Origin: Halichondria panicea
Lineage: Eukaryota > Porifera > Demospongiae > Suberitida > Halichondriidae
DNA length: 64,000 nt
Direction of reading: 5' to 3'
NCBI RefSeq assembly: GCF_963675165.1
Contig: NC_087388.1
Span: 4,655,047 to 4,719,046 of the forward strand
Shown here piece by piece: positions 35,334 through 47,814 of this stretch (its first letter is position 1; each line of letters opens with the position of its first letter). The notes under the pieces are model-generated. The model ran no database searches. It saw nothing but the letters and a program-made list of their open reading frames with translations, and had not been told where the DNA came from. Made by a program: the position numbers and the translations under genes.

Positions 35334-35475
35334 CAGGAGTGCAACTCCTGCTTCTATAGTATTCTGTTATCATGTTTATTCTTCAGGTAATTATTTTTAT
35401 ACATTAATTTGGGGAATTAAATTAAGGTGGTTTGATTTGGGTGATTCAGCCTGTGCATGTCCTAGCAATAATTGT
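33350..35475. repeat. Segmental duplication X, copy 1
   Basis: About 2.1 kb closely similar to 45408-48186. It covers the 3' part of the Rieske intron, the last exon and about 140 bp beyond. Similarity begins at CTGAGATGAAATTGTTGAG. Confidence 0.95.
34669..35011. mobile_element. piggyBac-like MITE
   Basis: 343 bp, flanked by TTAA on both sides and bounded by CCCTTTCC and GGAAAGGG-type inverted termini (right end GGGGAAAGGG). TTAA target duplication plus CCCTTT termini is the piggyBac signature. Absent from the paralogous position in the second X copy. No transposase inside. Confidence 0.8.
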
Positions 35476-35526
35476 TTCCAAAAGCGTGCATGCATGGGTG
35501 GGTGTCTATTTGCATGGTCATAGTAG

Positions 35527-35634
35527 ACTGTATAGCGAGTAATTTTGTGGTAAAATATTGGTGGGCAAGCTGAGCTGCCCTCCACGAAATTTTTTACCCC
35601 CCCCCCCACAAAAATTACCCGCTATACGCGCGGT
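35527..35634. mobile_element. Short foldback MITE (TATAGCGGGTAATTT family)
   Basis: The left end TATAGCGAGTAATTTTGTGG faces the right end AAAATTACCCGCTATA, with a C-run inside. Same family as the elements at 35844, 39097, 41881 and 51642. Confidence 0.7.
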
Positions 35635-35843
35635 ATATAAACCTGAAGTGTTATGCTATATAAAGCGGCCTGCATGCATATACTGGAAACAAATTAAAGA
35701 GCCTCAAGGAAGAAACACTAAACTGAGTGGTGACTAGAGACTAGCAAAAGTGAGTGGTGATTAGCTAGATCTATAGCTATTATATATACATGTTTGTACT
35801 ATATGGTTGCACTAAAGATCAAAGGCTTCAGTTGTAGTTTATA

Positions 35844-36042
35844 CTACCATATAGAGGGTATATTTCGAGGGTATAAATGTTCGTGGTTTTCGCGGTTTAT
35901 GAACATTTATAACAGCGAATTTAATATTCCATGCATGCATGCTGCAAAAAGGCGCTATTCCACGAAAATTAAATCTGCGAAAACCTTTCTAAACACACAT
36001 CCGCGAACATTTATACCCTCGAAATATACCCGCTATACGGTA
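35844..36042. mobile_element. Foldback MITE (TATAGCGGG family, long form)
   Basis: Inverted termini: GGGTATATTTCGAGGGTATA against TATACCCTCGAAATATACCC. Inner arms GTTCGTGG and CGCGAACATTTATA also pair. About 200 bp, noncoding. Confidence 0.75.
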
Positions 36043-36062
36043 CTTATACAACCTGTCTGACC

Positions 36063-36123
36063 ACAAGCCATGGTATATGGCAGTTATACCCTAAGTGTAT
36101 AACTGCCATATACCATGGCTTGT
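36063..36123. repeat. Perfect 27-bp hairpin
   Basis: Arms 36063-36089 and 36097-36123 are exact reverse complements, separated by a 7-base loop (CCTAAGT). It lies 20 bp after the adjacent MITE. Confidence 0.95.
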
Positions 36124-36742
36124 GCATGGTCAAACTACATGTACAAGCTAGAACTGAATACAGTATCCCACCTTTGCAACAAAATTGACACACTGTTCCA
36201 ATTCAATTCATCATAACTTTAAAACAATGACACACTACTCAATTCATCAATATTAGAGCTAGAGATAATTCAATACAAAACAGAACTAATGATTTTAGAA
36301 AGAGCCAAGTTCGAGCGATGAATATTTCCAAAAAGGGAGGCAAATTTGGAAGAACTCTGTGAACGATACTGGTTTGTTTGTGTTGCTTTTTTTCAACTTT
36401 CAACATTGGTTCTCACAACCTGCTTATTACATTGCTGCATGGGACCAGGAGCATGCAGTAAGAAGGGTCCAGACTGCCAATTTAAGTATTTATCTGGTTC
36501 CTTCACAATTCCTCAGACTAAAGAGACTGCACTGGGCCAGTAGGCTTGTGGAATGATATTTTTGGGTACATTTGCACTCTCTGTAGACAAGTAGCACCAG
36601 TGTACTTTCTTGAAGTGCCTTCTATAAAGACAACCTTCACAGTTGCTTGCTTGAATCATAGACGCTTGCTTAATTGAATCAGCCATCGCTTTTTAAAAAC
36701 ACTTTAAACAAAACTATGTAACTCTGACAACCCATGCACAGT

Positions 36743-36885
36743 AAAAACATAACATAAAACATCCCAAATAAAATGCATAATCTGAAATTTAATCAGTAGA
36801 AATGACATAAATTTCTGTCATTTTAACACTAAAATACGATGATGCATCCCATATAACATAATTATGTGTTTTTGCTGTGCATGCA
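36743..36885. repeat. 140-bp direct repeat, copy 1 (5' of IgR1)
   Basis: Closely matches 55561-55690, including TAAATTTCTGTCA and GATGATGCATCCCATATAAC. One copy precedes IgR1 and the other follows IgR2. Confidence 0.9.
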
Positions 36886-37028
36886 CTTATACCACTGAAT
36901 GTGCCCATGCAACAGATGTTCATAGCTCCACATGTGTAAGTACTACATATAATGCATGCATGCAGGATCATACAGTATACTGTGTACAACACATGCAATG
37001 CAGAGCAACAACCAACAAGAGCCTCATC

Positions 37029-40000
37029 ATGATGCAAGTACAAGCAATCGTGCTCAGCACAGTCCTACTATTATGCTTGCCAACGTTGTCCATGTGTGAG
37101 TATCAAGTGATCAACACTGGTCGATTCGGAACAGACCGGAATACAATTGAGCTAGAATGCAGAAACAATGGTGTGGCATTACAAGGAGCGGTCTTTTGGC
37201 TTAATCGAGTCAGCAGAGAGAATGAGTTACTAGCATTGGGAGTTGATGTGACTGTACGTCCAGATGGTCGAATCGTGTTTCAGATTACAAGAGAACTGGA
37301 GGGAACATTCTTTTGTGGTCAAAACGTAGAAAATTTCGGTTCAGTTGGACAACAGTTGATTGGTGAGTGAGTGTAATTGGTAGCTTTTTTTCTATGTTTT
37401 CAGCAGAAATGTGATACAATATAATTATATCCGTCATAAAATGCATTTAATATGCTTCATTTTCTCTATAATAGCTTATCCTGACCAATTCCTATCACCA
37501 AATTATGAACGGACTTTCTTTGCCAAGGTTGGCACCACTGCTCGCCTGCATTGCTCCATTCTACCCGGGGCACTCAGGGCACAGTACTTTGCAGATTGGA
37601 GAAATGCCACAAGCTCTATAGAGGTTGCTAGACTCGATGGACCACGAGCCTCCTCTCCACTCTCCACCACTCCGGACCCAAGGTGGGTGTAATACAAGGA
37701 GTAAGTTACTGAATCCGAGCAAAGCGAGGCTATATAATGAGGTCAATATAATGAGGTTCAATCGAGATCCATCTTGGTGATAGTGCCAAGGGCGTATGAA
37801 GAGAAGAGGGCATGCAACTACAATCTATGGGAGGGGCGTGTGCATTAAAAATAGATTGCACGTGCACTTAATCCATAATAGTCACCAAGCCAGTTAGCTA
37901 ACTCGCTGGACCACATCTGACCTCAAAGCGAAACTGTGTTTATTAAAATAGATTCAAGACATTTTAACGTAAAACCAGGGTAGCTCAGATGGCTAGTGTG
38001 AAGACTTCCCCATGCATGCAGAATAGTATAATTATTATACAAAAATAACTGAATGAAAAAACAGAAACAACTTACTGTCCAACTTGGTGTGACGTCTAGA
38101 AAAAAGGAACATTTTTGTGCATGGGATGAGGTGCCTATACATGTGGTAAAGCATTAATGTTGGTTGTGCTTGTGGATGGGTGGGATGAAAAGACGAATAC
38201 AGGTTGAGTTTTGTAACAGTTTTGCACATTCCTACGGTTTTTATTATAATAAGTCAAAAGTTTGTTATAAATTATATACATGTACCGGTAATCAGATTTC
38301 CATTCTTTGCTTTTTTGTCGGTAATTTTGTCAAAAGCCACAGAAATGAAATGCAACAGCGATCGAGGACTTGCACCATGTGTATATTATATCATGACCCC
38401 TAGTAATTATATAACAATATACAGTGTACGTAATACACAATGGCCAGCAGTGATTAAACCTTTGATCAGTATTTTCAAAGCTGGTATATAAATCATATAA
38501 TTATTGTGAACTGCTTTAGGGTACGTCTCTAAGATTTTTTATCTGTGGAGTGCAGTCATAATTATAGTAACAACTATTGTCCATCCCATCCCTCCCATGC
38601 AGGTTCATGGTTGATGAGACGACGTTTGCCCTCATTATTGAGTCAGTGAGTCTATCTGATGCAGGTAACTACCAGTGTGTGCTCGGTGTGAGGGACCCGG
38701 CCGGTCTGCCTCTTATCTATCCCCAAACTGAGACACTCAACCTGACACTCGTCGTCTATCGTAAGTCTGAGGGATTATTCACAGAGGGATCTCTTCCAGA
38801 TTCACTTGGTCCTTTTCTTATATTTGGTATAAGTCATACTTGTAATATCGTAGATGGACTTGAATAATAAAGAACTCTGATTCATGACAAACAACACAGG
38901 TATTGAAGTGAACTAACTAGAATATGTATAAATATATAGAAGACAGCCGTTACATCATAAGTACAGTAGACACAGTTTACAACTAACACCTGATATAGTC
39001 TATTCAAGTTATGTCCTGCAAAGGCATGAATGTTCAAGACATCACAACACTCTAGCCCTGTTTCTCCTGCCTGCATGAGGCCGCTAATTCTATAACTACC
39101 GTATAGCGGGTAATTTCGGGGGACAAAATATTCGTGGTTCAGCAATATTGAGACATTTCGTGGATAATATTTTCGTGGTTGGAGCTTGCACTGCAGGTAA
39201 AGGTAGGCAAGGTCGCTTCATTCGTGGGTAAAATATTCGTGGTCAGACTTCCAACCACGAAAACCACGAATATTTTGCCCCACGAAAATTACACGCTATA
39301 CGGTATACTATCCTAGTGCATGCGAACGTGAAGCTTTTAATATTGCTACATATGCTTAAATATTCCTACGTTTTAATATAGATTGCTATCTTCAAAACAT
39401 GTATAATTATACCTTTGCCATCCCATTTAAGTTTATCATTGTCTTGTTACATATTATAATTATAGAGGCTCCAATAATCACCGAGTCTCCAAAGAACCGC
39501 ATCATTGCTCTTGATGACAACAGACCGAACCAAAGTGCCACCTTCCATTGTCAAGCAAGAGGGCAACCAAAACCTGAAATCAAATGGCTGCACCACTCAC
39601 CAGATATTGAAGACGATTTAAACTCAGACACGATTGGGAAATACTTATTACGTACAGATGCTGTAAGTACGCCAACTGGAGATTACATTGTCAGTAGTTG
39701 GTTAACTGTTAACACGGTGGATGCTTTTGATGCGGGTGAGGTGGTGTGCAGTGTAATGGCCGATGATGATGAACTACCTACTGATTTACAGACAGTACAG
39801 ACAATGGCTCAACTAGCTGTAATTGGTGAGTATTATATCTATACATCATCAAAATTAATGGTGTGATTATAACAAACGGCTACTTATTACTTGTCAATGA
39901 GTCAATGACTATTTGCTAAATCAACTGTATTTGTTTGTGGTATAATGTAATCAGAATGATTGCTTTTGTAGTGCGGTTGGTGGTAAAACAATACTGCATG

Positions 40001-41318
40001 TGCCATGCACGCTAAGTGGTTAATTACCTAAGTGCTTAAGATTTAATATGTACACAGATCGACTCATGCATGTGAGTACCTGTTTTGACATTCACATCAT
40101 TTTTTTTTTACAGGGAGCTTTAACAGTTTGGACCTACTAATTTCAACAAATGGCGACATCATATTTAAACTAAGACTACCTTATCCTATTCTGGTTCCTG
40201 TGCAACTATCTATCATCTACATGGACGCTAATGACAACAGAAAAATCTTTTCAAAAGTGACTGAAAATGCGTACATCGGTACAGACCTAATCACTCATTT
40301 TGAGCCAAGTTTTCAAGTCCCCACTGATTTTAACACTGTCAGGATCAGAATAGCCCTGCGGTATCAGAGACTACAAGGACCATTCAATGAATCGCCACTC
40401 ACATTCGGTATGTACTTATAGATGATGCATGAGTTATACTTATTCATGTTCATTGATTTGATTTGCTTAATTATTCTACACTCATATGTGACAGGCTCTG
40501 GGAAAAGGGCCAATTGGAGCCCATTGAGCAATAGTTACTTTCTTGGCTTATAGTTATCTAACTCTACAATCTTTCTACTACCTCTCCGCAAAATCTCTTT
40601 CCAACAAAGCGCTTTGTCTAAGCATCCACCATTACCTTACTTTTCCCAATTTAGTGAGTGAACGTTTCTCAATACTGCCCATGCACATAACTCAGGCATG
40701 GAACGAGGTATGTGCACACTAAGCATATCAATGCGTAGGCAATTCTTTGCTCTATCATCTGGTATATAGATCACAAAAATTATAGCTTGCGCTAATTGGG
40801 CCCTTTTCCCAGAGCCTGTATTTTCTTACGAGGTGCATTACATTTAATTATTCACATAGCAGGTAATTTGGGGGGAGGGTAATTTTGTGGTTGAATCTTC
40901 TTATTTGTTTACAGATATCCGACGTCCAAATTTTTTCAGAGAGGAGGAAACCAGTGTCAAGAGTGTGACTATCATCAGTATAGCTGGATCAGTCGTTGCG
41001 ATCTGTGTAGTCATCACTGTTTTGGTTGCAGTATTAACTTGTATCACATGTCGAGAAACGACAAAGCGCAAGCTGAAAGCAGCTCATGAAGATAAAAACT
41101 GCCACAATTTGGAAATGAAAGAACGCAATCTGGAAGAACGCAATCTGGAAGAACGCAATCCTCAGCGCACAATTAAACGGACTAACTCCCTTCCCCACCT
41201 TAACATTGAAAAATGTGAAGTATATCTGCTTCCTCCTGGCACAAGATCTAAACAAGATTTCTTGGCACTTTTTCCCCATATAGCCAGCAGTTTGTATAAG
41301 GAAATTTCCTCCCCCTAA
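37029..41318 (+). CDS. Ig-superfamily transmembrane receptor IgR1 (585 aa)
   Basis: Exons: 37029-37362, 37475-37682, 38603-38760, 39466-39825, 40114-40407, 40915-41318. Phases agree (1, 2, 1, 1, 1). Signal peptide in about the first 22 residues (IVLSTVLLLCLPTL). D1 (to 111) is V-like, with LEC, VFWLN and ITRELEGTFFCG. D2 (112-233) is V-like with both canonical Cys (LHCSIL; DAGNYQC) and is split by an intron. D3 (234-353) is I-set-like (FHCQARG, IKWLH, GEVVC). D4 (354-451) is a Cys-free beta-sandwich, FN3-like. A membrane helix lies at about 470-497, and the cytoplasmic tail is 88 residues and charged, with a small ERNLE repeat. No ITIM/ITAM is visible. Very close paralogue of IgR2 in the ectodomain. 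The architecture suggests a cell-surface recognition receptor; the ligand is unknown. Confidence 0.9.
37787..37930. repeat. Copy of the dispersed element that seeds the 37-bp satellite
   Basis: CAAGGGCGTATGAAGAGAAG and the following 100 bp resemble the segment from 15590 in the TBC intron, including the GCACGTGCACTT region. It lies in IgR1 intron 2. Confidence 0.6.
39097..39305. mobile_element. Foldback MITE in IgR1 intron 3
   Basis: Begins TACCGTATAGCGGGTAATTT and ends with the inverse (AAAATTACACGCTATACGGTA), TA-flanked, 209 bp. Inner arms TATTCGTGGTT and AACCACGAA also pair. Absent from the matching IgR2 intron. Confidence 0.9.
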
Positions 41319-41635
41319 TATACTTCTGTCATGTCATAGATCATATAGCTAATAGCTGCTTATAATTAATATTGTGCAAGCTACTTGGGTGATGGGTGAA
41401 GTATTTATAGACTTAAATGAGAACGACATTTAATCTAGATTCAGATTATGCTTTTTGTGATGGGTGTTTCAGAGTTCACATTGTGGTACGTACGTGGTGT
41501 TGATTATAACAAGTGTGTTACTACAGTGACCCGGAACCTCCAAATAACAGACAAGTTGATGCATGCAGGTTGTTTTGTTTGCTATTCGGAGGTGTCCTTT
41601 TTATTGAGTGTTATACACAATGCATATAAGTATGT

Positions 41636-41810
41636 TCATTCTGACCGCTTGCATGACAATACCGCTTGCATATTGGTTCTGCATGACTGCTTGCATGATG
41701 ATACCGCTTGCATGTTCATTCATACCGCTTGCATATATTGGTTCTGACCGCCGCTTGCATGACGATTCATACTGCTTGCATGCATGTTTGTCTTGACCGC
41801 TTGCATGCCG
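41636..41810. repeat. Degenerate minisatellite (CCGCTTGCATGA units)
   Basis: About ten irregularly spaced copies of CCGCTTGCAT separated by short variable segments. Noncoding. Confidence 0.7.
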
Positions 41811-41880
41811 AGTTATCATTTTGGCACCAAAAACACACCATAAAATATTACCACTCAATATTGCTGAACCATGCACGAAT

Positions 41881-41920
41881 AGTTTGTCCCCCGAAAATTA
41901 CCCGCTATATATACGGTATA
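41881..41920. mobile_element. Solo right end of the TATAGCGGG foldback family
   Basis: CCCCGAAAATTACCCGCTAT followed by ATATACGGTA; no left partner was identified. Confidence 0.55.
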
Positions 41921-41925
41921 TTTGG

Positions 41926-42800
41926 AGTTGCATAATTATTCCTCCCTACTTAACAGTTCACACACAGTGATTGTTGTCTCAGCTCTAGCATTGTCTGGAG
42001 GGACAGCCCCTCACAACATGTGAGCCGGTTTGTGCCTTCTATAGAAGATTGCTTTATGTCTGTGACATGTACATGCATGCACGTGGTAATCCTATTGGGT
42101 AAAAATCAAAACTACACTGTAATAATAATGACTGCATGTGTATATATAATGTCCAGACCTGCAAATTTCTCATCTGCATGTGTGTATAACGGCCTTGAGT
42201 CATAGTATGTATTCTGTCATTGATATCTTGGTACTTATATACTGTGCTTAATTTGCAGTTCACTTGGATTTCTGGGACAATAATTATAGAAATACTTTTG
42301 TACAGTTTGCATGCATGCATGGGGCCATGTTTACTAGCACATAAAAATTATTATTTTGTAAGACATTATCAGTTACTGTTTGTATATAAACATATACAGC
42401 AATAATCGTTGCACACATTTTAACCCCATTTCCAACATCTATAGTGTCTCAAGCCATGAGCCAATTTTGGACTCATGCAATGGTATTGCACGCGTGATAT
42501 TGCTGCACATATAAGGTTGAACTATTTTAATATGAGCTATAGTTTGGCAAGCTCAATTGGTCAGTATAGTATTATGCAGTATAGATATAGCTTCCTGCAT
42601 GTGAGAAGATCCTTCATCCTTTCCTGTTCACATACTTTGTCCACTCATTTCAAGTTATACACTCCATACTTGCCCACAATCTCCCTTGCCATATGGACGG
42701 TAGTATTATGTTGAATACGAGATCTATAGTTCTAGATGTTTTTGGGAACGAAATATGATCTTGTGATCACATAAAATAGTACGGGGGATGTTAGATTAAT
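41926..42800. repeat. Block Y, diverged copy 0
   Basis: Shares order and words (GCATAATTATTCCTCC, GTGATTGTTGTCTCA, CACATACTTTGTCCACTCAT) with the two younger Y copies, but is more diverged. Confidence 0.75.
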
Positions 42801-43699
42801 TGAGTTCCTGCAAACTGACACTGTCATGTGTCATGACTCATCCAACTAGAAAAACATTTGCAATGTGAAAAATTGCTAGGATTGGCCAGGGGAGCCATAA
42901 AAAAGCGTGGAAACAAGAAATCAGACGAGAGCATAACTCCAATCCGTTACAATGTCATGAATGATTCCCTTTCTTTTTCAGTACAATTATGACATGCATG
43001 GAACGTCAAGAGGCAGTACAGAAGTTCAAGAAGAGAAGACAGGACTAATCAGATATCTTCTCGAATATCTCTGGACTAATAATGAGTAATAATTTATATT
43101 GCTTGATATGTTGAATTTTTGAATCAGTATTAAATGACAGCCATTTTAAGAGCATGATATCTAGCCAGTGCATATAGCATACCTGTCAGAGAAAGGGAGC
43201 TAGAGCTGAACAGTGTGAAGAAAAGCAACACCCAGGCTCTGGAAAAGCACCAGAGGTACGCCAATGTCAAAAGGTCACTAATTAAAACATCACGTGGGCT
43301 TATGTTTTACATGTAAAAAACTGAGTTTACCCTCGCGCCTGTTGTACCACAAATCCGAAATGCCTAAAAAATAAGAAATGAAGAGCATTATGGGTGTGGC
43401 ACTGTGGGTGTGTCTGGAATTCGCACTCATATAATTGAAATGCGCGTGTGTGCGTGACACTATATAGTGTCATCTTATAAGAAAACCACAAGAGCTCTAT
43501 TCCAACACTTGTGTTGTATAGTGCAATTTTACCTAAAAAAAGGTCATCACTTTTCATCAGCAGTAAGCATGCGCAGTAGATGGCCCTGCCCACATTTCCA
43601 TTGAATGACATCATTCTAGTAACTACGCATGTGTGCAGTGCAGAATAGATGAGAGGATCAAGCTGAGTTGGAGTTGATGAAGCACAAAATGGGGGGGGG

Positions 43700-43741
43700 C
43701 TCTAGTCCCGTCAGCCCCCCTCTGCCTACGCCACCGCTGGT
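43700..43741. mobile_element. hAT-like element terminus
   Basis: Read on the minus strand it starts CCAGCGGTGGCGTAGGCAGA and continues in a G-run, a typical hAT-type end. The other end was not identified. Confidence 0.4.
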
Positions 43742-43910
43742 TTAACACAAAAATCAATGATACCGGTGCTGTTTTAACATTGATATCAAGTAACACGTAT
43801 GTATATAGTGTGCTATTTTAGGAGACATTCGAACGACACGCTACCACGTGTTAAAATAACATGTTTGTTTTTACAGTGTATGACTCGGCATTGCATGCCC
43901 TATCATTTTG

Positions 43911-45345
43911 GAATTGCATAATTATTCCTCCTCACTTAACAGTCTCACACACACAGTGATTGTTGTCTCAAATCTAGCATTGTCTAGAGGGACTCACTGT
44001 ACCAAATATTAGTGTCTTAAGCCGTAAGCCAATTTTGGATTCGGTATATGGCTGTGCATTCTAAGCCTTACCTGTGTTCCTTGTTATATCTGTGACGTGG
44101 TGGCCCTGGGTATAGCACTACATGATATTGCTGTATATAAGGTTGAACTATTCTATAGTTTAGCGATAATGCATGTGTTTGTACTTAAGAAACAGGGAGG
44201 CTATAATTATAGTGTATCTTTGGGAGGATGCTATTGCATGCATGGATTTAATTCACTGAGTATGTTTAATTACATCTTATATATAGTTGAGTATTACCTT
44301 TACAATCACACATGCATGTACTACCATCAGCTCCCTTTGTATCTCTATAATTATGTGTGTTCAGTGTGCAATCCTTGCATATAATTATCAACTTTGGCAA
44401 GCTCAATCGGTTAGTATACATGCTTTATAATTATAGTAATGCAATGCAATGCTGTGAGATTCTGAAGATGTTATAATCCTTTCCTTTTCACATACTTTGT
44501 CCACTCATTTCAAGTTTCTATAAAAGCGCTGCAATGGGTTAATTTTCACCGCTATAATTATACACACTCTATAGTTGTTCCCAAAATCCCCCTTGCCTTG
44601 GAGGGTAGTATGTTGGGAAGGAAATGTGATCTTGTGGTCAGACTATACATAGAATCGCACATAATTGTGGGTAGCTATATATAGCATATGCCAAATATGC
44701 ATGGTTGTGGTGCAAGTCGTATAATATTATGGCTGTGCGTTTTAGTACCGTATATAGTATAGGGGGATGTTAGAGCTGATAGTAAAGTTTCTGCAAACTG
44801 CATGTCATGTGTATGGCTTCATGCATGTGTGCATGCGTTGGGAAGTACCTAGTGCACATGTATAATACTATAATTATGCATGTATTATGCATGTTTCAAT
44901 TGTTCTTTTATGGTCATGCACATGAGAGCATATTAAAATACTGGTCTGTAATAGGTTCACACCATTTAAGCCAGCAGGAACATTCCCTCAGATTGAATGT
45001 ATTTTGGGTCTATATGCATGCCTTTGTGTGCATGCATAAAATTATATGCGCCAGAGACATACGATCATTATTATGTACATGTGTCTGTCTGTGCATTCCA
45101 TGCAGTTGTAATTTCTAAACAGTTACGCAATTAATAGGAACACAGTTAAGAGATTCGTAGGCTTCTCGGCACGTTTTATTGTTCTGTAATACATGTAGTA
45201 GCTGTTTTTTATGCTATATTATGGACGGAATTACACTCTATAAACAGCAACTTATTATTATTTGCATCGATGTGTGAAACATTCTAAAATGGAATCATAA
45301 TAATTATAATTAGCATGCTCTGCCATGTACTTTTAGGACAACGTA
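43911..45345. repeat. Block Y, copy 1
   Basis: About 1.4 kb closely similar to 48516-50015, in the same orientation. The similarity stops at TTTTAGGACA, exactly where the IgR3-derived 56-bp segment begins. Confidence 0.95.
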
Positions 45346-45401
45346 TTCTTAGCTCTCTTTGAGTGCTGTCTATCCAATAGAAAAGATTTGGATAGTCAAT
45401 T
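45346..45401 (-). pseudogene. 56-bp fragment of IgR3 exon 1
   Basis: Identical over all 56 bases, and in the same orientation, to 59588-59643, which encodes the conserved FYWIDSTQREL segment of IgR3 D1. It lies precisely between block Y copy 1 and block X copy 2. It is not part of any gene here. Confidence 0.9.
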
Positions 45402-46211
45402 CTGTCTGAGATGAAATTGTTGAGTACAGATCCAAAATCCTTTCATGCATAGTCAGCATATATTTCGTGACATTTACACAAAGTATGACCAAGACTTCAG
45501 TATGGTGATCACATGCACTGAGACGGTAAAGACCCACTAGACAATTAGTGACCTACATTACCATCCACTTGGATAAAAGTTCTGCGAGGGACGCAAGAAA
45601 CTGCCTATTTCGAAAAAGACTAAGGGCTATGATTATAAATTATTAGCCTATTTTCCTACAGGCTGCTTTCGGGAAGTCATAACTTTTGTGAAGATTGCTT
45701 GCAATTAATTAGTAAAGACGGTTTGTTATTTTCTAGCAGAGGTATTATAGCTTCCTCTATCTAGCTATGAACCCAGTCACTCTCCTCTGACTCAACAAGG
45801 CCATATATAGGCATCGATATCCTCACTGTCTAGCTGCAGAGGAGGAATACCAGGGTCAATAGGGTCCCGTTTAATAAAATATTTAACATTCTTGTTCTCA
45901 GATTTGACTTATACAAGCATGTATATATACATGCATATTCTCACCACTTAGCATGCATGTGTAGACAACTGGCGCAATGATATACACCCGATACTTCCCA
46001 TTTAGCGTAGTACCGTCCTTTTCGGTGCTTTCTTCTCCACAATCCTACATTTCAAACATTTTGTGGTCTACTGTCTCTGTGCATATATGCCCCAAGGGCA
46101 TACGATAATATGCATGGTGTGTCTGTCTGTGTAATCAAGCTGTTTCAGTGCTTTCCTCTTCACAATTCTACATTTCAAACATTTTGTAGTCTACTGTCTC
46201 TGTGCATATAC

Positions 46212-47083
46212 AGGGGCGGATCCAGGATTTAGGGAAGGGGGGTTCTTTTCCCACGGACCAGAAGTGTCACTCGGCGCGTAGCGCCGAAATTTTTGGCTGA
46301 CCACGCCCCCTTTTACATGCCACGCCCATTAATTAACCACATTCCCCTTCAACAAAAACAATTATTATAATATCTGAAAGAACACAAGGCAAAGCCATTC
46401 TCATGCTCTGGGATAGTGATTGCACTTTCTTCTCTTTCAGGAGAGCACCAATGTCCATTGGCTGATCCTCAGCGGAAGATCTCGTTGCTTGCTTCGATGA
46501 ACACGGAGGGGTGATGGAGGTGGCTGGTGGTTTCAGTAGAGAGATAGTTGTGACTGGAGGAGAGATGGTTGTGACTGGAGGAGAGACGTTGATGACTGGA
46601 GGAGAGACGATGGTGGCTGGTGGTTCTCTTGAAGAGGAGACTGGCTGTAGACTTGACGCATCATCTAGATTATTATATTAGTCAATATAGATCTAATTAT
46701 TATAGCAATTATAATTAATCTATACAGTGTCTATCATTCAGTATGCAGTGCCATGAACTCTCCCTTACCTGAAACTTTACTCTTCTTAAACCAGGAGTCA
46801 ATGGAGGGTTGCAATCTAGACCTTTTGTTAGGATTCATGGCCAGGCTTATCACTGCGACCACGTGGCTGGATGAGTCAATATAGCCAGCCCCACCCTCAT
46901 ATTATGCAGAGAGTACCAGCCCCACCCTCACATTATGCAGAGAGAACTTTGTACCCTATTGTCATGACAGTAAGCTACTAGCTAGCTAGCAAGCCGGGTG
47001 TATTAAATATAAAGTATCAACTTAGTGGAAGGGTAGTTCGTACGAACCCAACGAACTACCTCTGGATCCGCCACTGATATATG
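46212..47083 (-). mobile_element. hAT-like transposon, internally deleted
   Basis: Inverted ends CAGGGGCGGATCCAGGA and, at the right, the reverse complement of CAGTGGCGGATCCAGAG. The flanks repeat a short AT sequence (ATATA), and the empty site is seen in X copy 1. On the minus strand it encodes the start of a transposase: exon 46838-46769 (MNPNKRSRLQPSIDSWFKK) spliced in phase 1 to 46664-46333, a Pro/Ser/Thr-rich segment then QPMDIGALL and a stop. No catalytic core or dimerisation domain remains, so it is non-autonomous. Confidence 0.8.
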
Positions 47084-47814
47084 CCCCAAGGGCATACCAT
47101 AATATGCGTGGTGTGTCTGTCTGTGTGATCTAGCTGTTTCGGTGCTTTCCTCTTCACAATTCTACATTTCAAATAATTATTTTGTGGTCGGTCTACTGCC
47201 TTTGAGGGCATCCGGTAATAATTAGGCGTGTGGCTTCTATTGTTCTGCAATAAAGCCAATGAAGCACGTTCTATAGGTGTTCTATTAGAAATAGAGCCCA
47301 TAGCAACAATAAGTCGCGTGCATGAGATGTAAATCTATAATAGACGCTAAGTGCTATTATAGTGCATTTTAGACCAATTTAGGTGGTCGAATAGCGACGT
47401 TCCTACACCCATGCATAGTTAGTTGTTTTACCAGATATAAACTCGACCTATTATTATCACAACGCTGAGGCAGTATACATATAAGAACCTTGATGTCTAA
47501 TTTTAGCGAATTTGTAAATGTCTTCACTAATAAAACACTATGAACTCATTAAACATTTTGTTCTAATGAAATGTTTGAGAGTATGCTAAGCAAGCTAGCC
47601 CTTTCATTTATATCTGACTCCAAACTTTCAATTCAACCGTTGACGAATTTTTAAATTTGCTGCAATATCACCAAAATTCAGTACCGGCTTAAAAATCTGA
47701 AAACGTACCCGTCTATTATATGTAGTATTAGGTACGCATAATTCTATATGAAGTGAGCCTATAGCCTCGTGTATATTGCCCATCATTACTATCTCTACCC
47801 TTTTTGTCATGCAG

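Larger units (their letters stand above)
35334..37028. other. Spacer between the Rieske gene and IgR1
   Basis: Contains the end of block X, two foldback MITEs, a perfect hairpin and a 140-bp repeat shared with 55561-55690. No exon seen; the open frames at 36346-36556 lack splice signals and similarity. Confidence 0.5.

Noticed and set aside
37975-38020. tRNA-like A box (GGTAGCTCAGATGGCTAG)
   Set aside because: No B box, acceptor stem or anticodon arm could be found downstream; at most a SINE fragment.
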